Assembly (NCBI GenBank): GCA_944369635.1
Contig: CALVXL010000012.1
Span: 1-7,067 of the forward strand
DNA length: 7,067 bases
From: an uncultured Clostridia bacterium
Lineage (GTDB): Bacteria > Bacillota > Clostridia > Christensenellales > Borkfalkiaceae
Reading direction: 5' to 3'
Part shown: one piece after another, positions 3,734-7,067 of the stretch
Position numbering within the stretch: the first letter of the stretch is position 1
Layout of the letters: each line of letters begins with the position of its first letter
Position numbers and translations under genes: made by a program
The notes under the pieces: model-generated
The model's database searches: none
Seen by the model: the letters and a program-made list of their open reading frames with translations, nothing else
What the model was told of the DNA's origin: nothing

Positions 3734-5749
3734 ATGAGAGTTTTACCCGCATACCCGTTATTTGTAAAAGATCCGAACTTTTCTCTTTGGAGCAGGACGG
3801 ATTGCTTAAACGAAAGTCATCCCCAAAGCTGGTTCGGGGAGGATAAGCCTATTTACGGTTTTGCCTGTGTGAACGGCGTCAATTATTGTTTTCTCGGCGA
3901 GTATGACTGTTTTCTTTCGGGAAACTGTAAAAAGGCAAAACAGATTTCCGTGCGCGTTACCGCATATACCACGGAATACGAGTTTGCATTGGACGAAGTG
4001 CGCCTAGCGGTGCGCTTTGTTTCCCCGCTTCCGCTTGACGATTTAGACTTATTGTCCAATCCCGTATGTTACATGGAGTATGAAGCGGAAGGGGCGGATG
4101 AAGTAACGGTCTCGCTTTTTGTCGACCGCCATGTTGCATTTAATCGGGCGAGCGGCTGCAATCAGGCGGTTCGCGGGTGCGTGATTCCCACCTCGTTCGG
4201 CGAGAGCGCACTCATGGGGTTGAGCAGGCAACTTCTTTTGTCTAATTGCGATGATAGAATCGGCGCCGATTGGGGATATTATTATTTGAGCGGAGAGCGG
4301 GCGTATATCTTGGATAAGCAGGATATTTTGCGCTTTCTTGCCGACGGTTGCAGGGAATGTGAAATTACCTGTAAAGGCGCAGAGCAATTTATGGGCGCCG
4401 TCAATACCGGAAAGCAAGGAATTATTTCTATCGCGTACGACGAGATCGCATCGATCGACTATTTCGGCACGCTGAAAAAAGGTTGGTATTTGGAAGAACA
4501 TACCATCAACGAGGCGATCGAATCCGTTTGGAAAAATTATCGCGCGATCGACGAGAAACTCAACCGTCTGGACGGCGAGCTGAAAAAGCGTGCAGCGCGG
4601 TTCGGCGAGGATTATTACGATATCCTTGTGGCTTCGCTCCGACAGAGCATTGCGGGGCATAAACTCATTAAGGGACAAAAGGGGGAGGCGATCTTTCTTT
4701 CTAAGGAAAACGGGTCGAACGGTTGTATCGGAACGGTAGACGTTTCGTATCCGTCGATGCCGCTCTATTTGCTCTATAATACCGAGCTTGTAAAAGGCAT
4801 GATGCGCCCCGTGCTGAAATTTGCCCAAATGCCCGTATGGTCTTACGATTTCGCTCCGCACGACGTGGGAACCTATCCCGTATGTTGCGGGCAGGTTTAC
4901 GGACTGAACCGCAGGGAATCGCACTATCATGCCACTTACGCCAAGAATGATTTTCTGCAAAACCATTTACCGCTCTACCGGTTTCCCGCAGAATTTGAAG
5001 CATACGATTTCGACCGTCAGATGCCCGTGGAAGAATGTGCAAACATGCTCATCATGTTTGCGGCATGTTATCATTACGATAACGATATCGAATTTTTCAA
5101 GGAATACGACTCACTTGGCGAAAAATGGGTGAAGTATCTCGTTTCTTATGGGCTAAAGCCTGAAAATCAGCTTTGCACCGATGATTTTGCGGGACATTTG
5201 AAAAACAACGTCAATCTTGCCATCAAGGCGACGGTGGGGATTGCCTGTTACGCAATGTTGAAAAAAGCCGAGGGCGATGAAAAGTCGTACGGAGAATTCC
5301 GCAGGATAGCGGAAAATTTTGCGTCCGAGATCCTTGCGTTCGGGAAGAAGTTTTCACATCTTCCGCTTACATGGGACAGCGACGAGACGACTTTCTCCAT
5401 GAAATACAACTTGGCTTTCGATAAATTGCTCGGCTTGGGATTATTCCCGCAGGAGTTCCTCGAACGGGAAGTGGATTATTATCTCGACAAAATGAATCAG
5501 TACGGCACGCCGCTCGATTCCCGTTGCGGATACACCAAAAGCGATTGGCAGATGTGGTGCGCCGCGCTTACCGACCATGAAGAGAAACGTCGTCGCTTTG
5601 TAAAAAGCTTAAAATCGTTTCTGACGACGTCGCCCGTCCGCATTCCTTTCGGCGATTGGTTTGAATCGGAGGACGGAAAAACGCACCATTTCGTGGCAAG
5701 GACCGTACAGGGCGGTTGTTTTATTCTTTTGTTGCTCGATAATATGTAA
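3734..5749 (+). CDS. DUF4965/DUF1793 (glutaminase A-like) family hydrolase, probable intracellular glycosidase
   Basis: A 671-residue protein without a signal peptide or membrane segments, so probably cytoplasmic. The N-terminal half (about 1-310) looks beta-rich, like the front domain of this family. The middle (about 320-460) carries DVSYPSMPLYLL from 336 and APHDVGTYP around 374-382. The C-terminal half (about 470-671) carries DDFAGHLKNNVNLAIK at 483-498, WDSDETTFSMKYN at 547-559, GTPLDSRCGYTKSDWQMW at 591-608 and PFGDWFESEDG from 638. This is the layout of proteins often named glutaminase A after a fungal member, with a six-hairpin toroid as in many glycosidases. Conserved acids such as Asp377, Asp483, Asp484 and Asp604 are candidate catalytic residues, which is inference. 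The 18-nt gap to a sugar-type binding-protein gene and the divergent AraC regulator favour action on an imported glycoside over glutamine. The substrate is unknown. Confidence 0.82.
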   Translation: MRVLPAYPLFVKDPNFSLWSRTDCLNESHPQSWFGEDKPIYGFACVNGVNYCFLGEYDCFLSGNCKKAKQISVRVTAYTTEYEFALDEVRLAVRFVSPLPLDDLDLLSNPVCYMEYEAEGADEVTVSLFVDRHVAFNRASGCNQAVRGCVIPTSFGESALMGLSRQLLLSNCDDRIGADWGYYYLSGERAYILDKQDILRFLADGCRECEITCKGAEQFMGAVNTGKQGIISIAYDEIASIDYFGTLKKGWYLEEHTINEAIESVWKNYRAIDEKLNRLDGELKKRAARFGEDYYDILVASLRQSIAGHKLIKGQKGEAIFLSKENGSNGCIGTVDVSYPSMPLYLLYNTELVKGMMRPVLKFAQMPVWSYDFAPHDVGTYPVCCGQVYGLNRRESHYHATYAKNDFLQNHLPLYRFPAEFEAYDFDRQMPVEECANMLIMFAACYHYDNDIEFFKEYDSLGEKWVKYLVSYGLKPENQLCTDDFAGHLKNNVNLAIKATVGIACYAMLKKAEGDEKSYGEFRRIAENFASEILAFGKKFSHLPLTWDSDETTFSMKYNLAFDKLLGLGLFPQEFLEREVDYYLDKMNQYGTPLDSRCGYTKSDWQMWCAALTDHEEKRRRFVKSLKSFLTTSPVRIPFGDWFESEDGKTHHFVARTVQGGCFILLLLDNM

Positions 5750-5767
5750 ATAAATGGAGGTTTTTAT

Positions 5768-7067
5768 ATGAAAGGGGTTAAAAAGTTTTTCTTATTGGCA
5801 ATGGCGGCGACGATGGCATTTTCTTTCTGTGCCTGCAGTAGCGGCGGATCGAGTGGTGACGTGAATATCGATGACGACGGAAATGTGACGGGAACTTCCA
5901 ACGTACTCTTTTGGGGCTGGGGGGAAGAATACGAGATTGCCATTTTCAACGATCTTATCGATCAGTTTGAAGACATTTATCCGAATATCGACGTAGAGTT
6001 TGTTACAAAACCTTCGGGTGATTATAACAGCGCATTGATAACGGGATTGTCCGGACGTTCGGGACCCGACGTCTTTTACTGTAACGAACGTCAGTTAAAG
6101 AGTTACGTTGCACAAAATTTATTGGAACCGCTCGATTCGTATCTTGAAAAAAGTACGGCGGTAAAAGAAGAGGAAATGTGGGACGGTGCGCTTACGCGAT
6201 ACAGGGTGGACTCCGCTACTTGGGCGAGCACCGACACCGCGCCTCTATATGCTTTGCCGAAAGCCGTTTCTCCTACCGTTATTTACTATAATAAGGCGGC
6301 GCTGGATGCGGTAAACGTTGACGTGATAAGCGCGCACTATACGCCTGCGGGTGAGGAGGTCGCGCCGGCTTATGCGGGTGAAAAAGATTTAGAGGATTAT
6401 AATACCGAACACAACACCGATTATCCCGCCAAAGGATTTTTCCTCTTGGACGCAAGCGGAAACGAGATTCCGATTACGCTCGGAAAAGGGACGAATGCCG
6501 TTAAAGATGCGGTTGCCGTTGCGCAAAACGCCGCGAAACGTATCTTCAATAACCGCATTCCGATGACGTGGGACGAGAGTGTTGTGCTGGCGGGGCTCAT
6601 GACAAAGAGCTACAATACTTCGAGCATTACCGACTACGGCTATTTTACCGAGTGGTGGTTTTCTTACGGGTGGAGCGTCGGCGGTGACTGCCTCGAATGG
6701 AACGAAAGCGAAAATTGCTGGAAGTTCACGTTAGGCGACAAAGAGAAAAAATGGCTCTATAACGGCGAATTCTACCGTGAAGCGAAACTTCCCGCAGGCG
6801 CCAAAGAAAACGGCGCCGTTCAAATGACGTATTCGCAGTTTGATGCCTTCCGCCATTTCGTTCAATTAAGCATGAGCAATACAAAAGACGTCGACGGCGA
6901 AGGGAACTACGGTTATCAGGTTACGCCCGGTCCGACCACGGTCGGCTCGGACGACGCAAAAGCTTCCTATTTTGCTTCGGGAAAGCTTGCGATGTTGGTG
7001 GCCGCGCGCTTTGATACTGTTACCATCGGGAATAAGGTCGGCGACGATTTTGAATGGGACGTTGCGC
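5768..7067 (+). CDS. ABC-transporter extracellular solute-binding lipoprotein (family 1-like), 3' end beyond window
   Basis: The first 433 codons are present, with no stop before the window end. Residues 1-22 form a lipoprotein signal: Lys residues at 2, 5 and 6, a hydrophobic core, and FCAC with the likely lipidated Cys23. A Gly/Ser/Asp-rich linker follows, then NVLFWGWGEEYE from 45 and the family-typical SGPDVFY at 98-104. A later aromatic block, YFTEWWFSYGWSVGGD at 292-307, would suit stacking against sugar rings. Residues about 195-255 form a polar insertion rich in Asp, Glu and Asn compared with minimal family members. The protein should sit on the outer face of the membrane and deliver a carbohydrate to ABC permeases, expected just downstream. 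GGAGG at 5756-5760 lies 7 nt before the ATG. It is cotranscribed with the hydrolase (18-nt gap). The substrate cannot be named. Confidence 0.9.
   Translation, partial: MKGVKKFFLLAMAATMAFSFCACSSGGSSGDVNIDDDGNVTGTSNVLFWGWGEEYEIAIFNDLIDQFEDIYPNIDVEFVTKPSGDYNSALITGLSGRSGPDVFYCNERQLKSYVAQNLLEPLDSYLEKSTAVKEEEMWDGALTRYRVDSATWASTDTAPLYALPKAVSPTVIYYNKAALDAVNVDVISAHYTPAGEEVAPAYAGEKDLEDYNTEHNTDYPAKGFFLLDASGNEIPITLGKGTNAVKDAVAVAQNAAKRIFNNRIPMTWDESVVLAGLMTKSYNTSSITDYGYFTEWWFSYGWSVGGDCLEWNESENCWKFTLGDKEKKWLYNGEFYREAKLPAGAKENGAVQMTYSQFDAFRHFVQLSMSNTKDVDGEGNYGYQVTPGPTTVGSDDAKASYFASGKLAMLVAARFDTVTIGNKVGDDFEWDVA

Noticed and set aside
4049..4966. A 305-codon open frame on the minus strand inside the hydrolase gene
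   Set aside because: It is fully antisense to a gene with clear family motifs, has no recognisable domain and is best explained as a shadow of the codon pattern.

Overview
The window looks like the chromosome of an endospore-forming Firmicute of the class Clostridia, probably an uncultured, carbohydrate-degrading gut-type lineage. The best evidence is a complete spoIIA operon (anti-anti-sigma factor, anti-sigma kinase, sigma-F), together with Gram-positive-style Shine-Dalgarno sites, a lipoprotein sugar-binding protein and tRNAs with encoded CCA ends. Genus and species cannot be named from this sequence.

Layout. (1) Positions 1-403, minus strand: four tRNA genes read leftward in the order Ile2(CAU), Asp(GUC), Phe(GAA), Thr(UGU). 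The Thr gene is cut by the window edge. They are driven by a good sigma-A-type promoter at 438-466, backed by a T-rich (A-tract on the minus strand) segment. (2) Positions 603-2067, plus strand: spoIIAA-spoIIAB-sigF, tightly packed (9-nt gap, then an 11-nt overlap), followed by a very GC-rich 13-bp hairpin. (3) Positions 2105-2777: a gene-decay zone. The C-terminal tail of a large serine recombinase (minus, with its own terminator) abuts the C-terminal tail of an SGNH/GDSL hydrolase (plus), with a junction near 2500. (4) Positions 2778-7067: a carbohydrate-use locus. An AraC-type regulator (minus) is divergent from a cytoplasmic DUF4965/DUF1793-type hydrolase and a solute-binding lipoprotein (plus), which runs off the window.

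How the parts work together. SpoIIAA, SpoIIAB and SigF form the known partner-switching module that restricts sigma-F activity to the forespore: SpoIIAB holds sigma-F and phosphorylates SpoIIAA, and dephosphorylated SpoIIAA releases sigma-F. In the right half, the AraC protein probably senses a sugar and controls the divergent hydrolase/ABC-importer operon; its -35 box overlaps that of the facing promoter. The binding protein would capture an oligosaccharide or glycoside, and the hydrolase, which has no signal peptide, would process it inside the cell. The substrate cannot be read from the sequence.

The most interesting points are the recombinase/hydrolase scar, the compact shared araC/hydrolase control region, and the poorly understood hydrolase family placed in a sugar-uptake operon. 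I found no CRISPR array, no intact transposon and no clearly novel multi-gene system.
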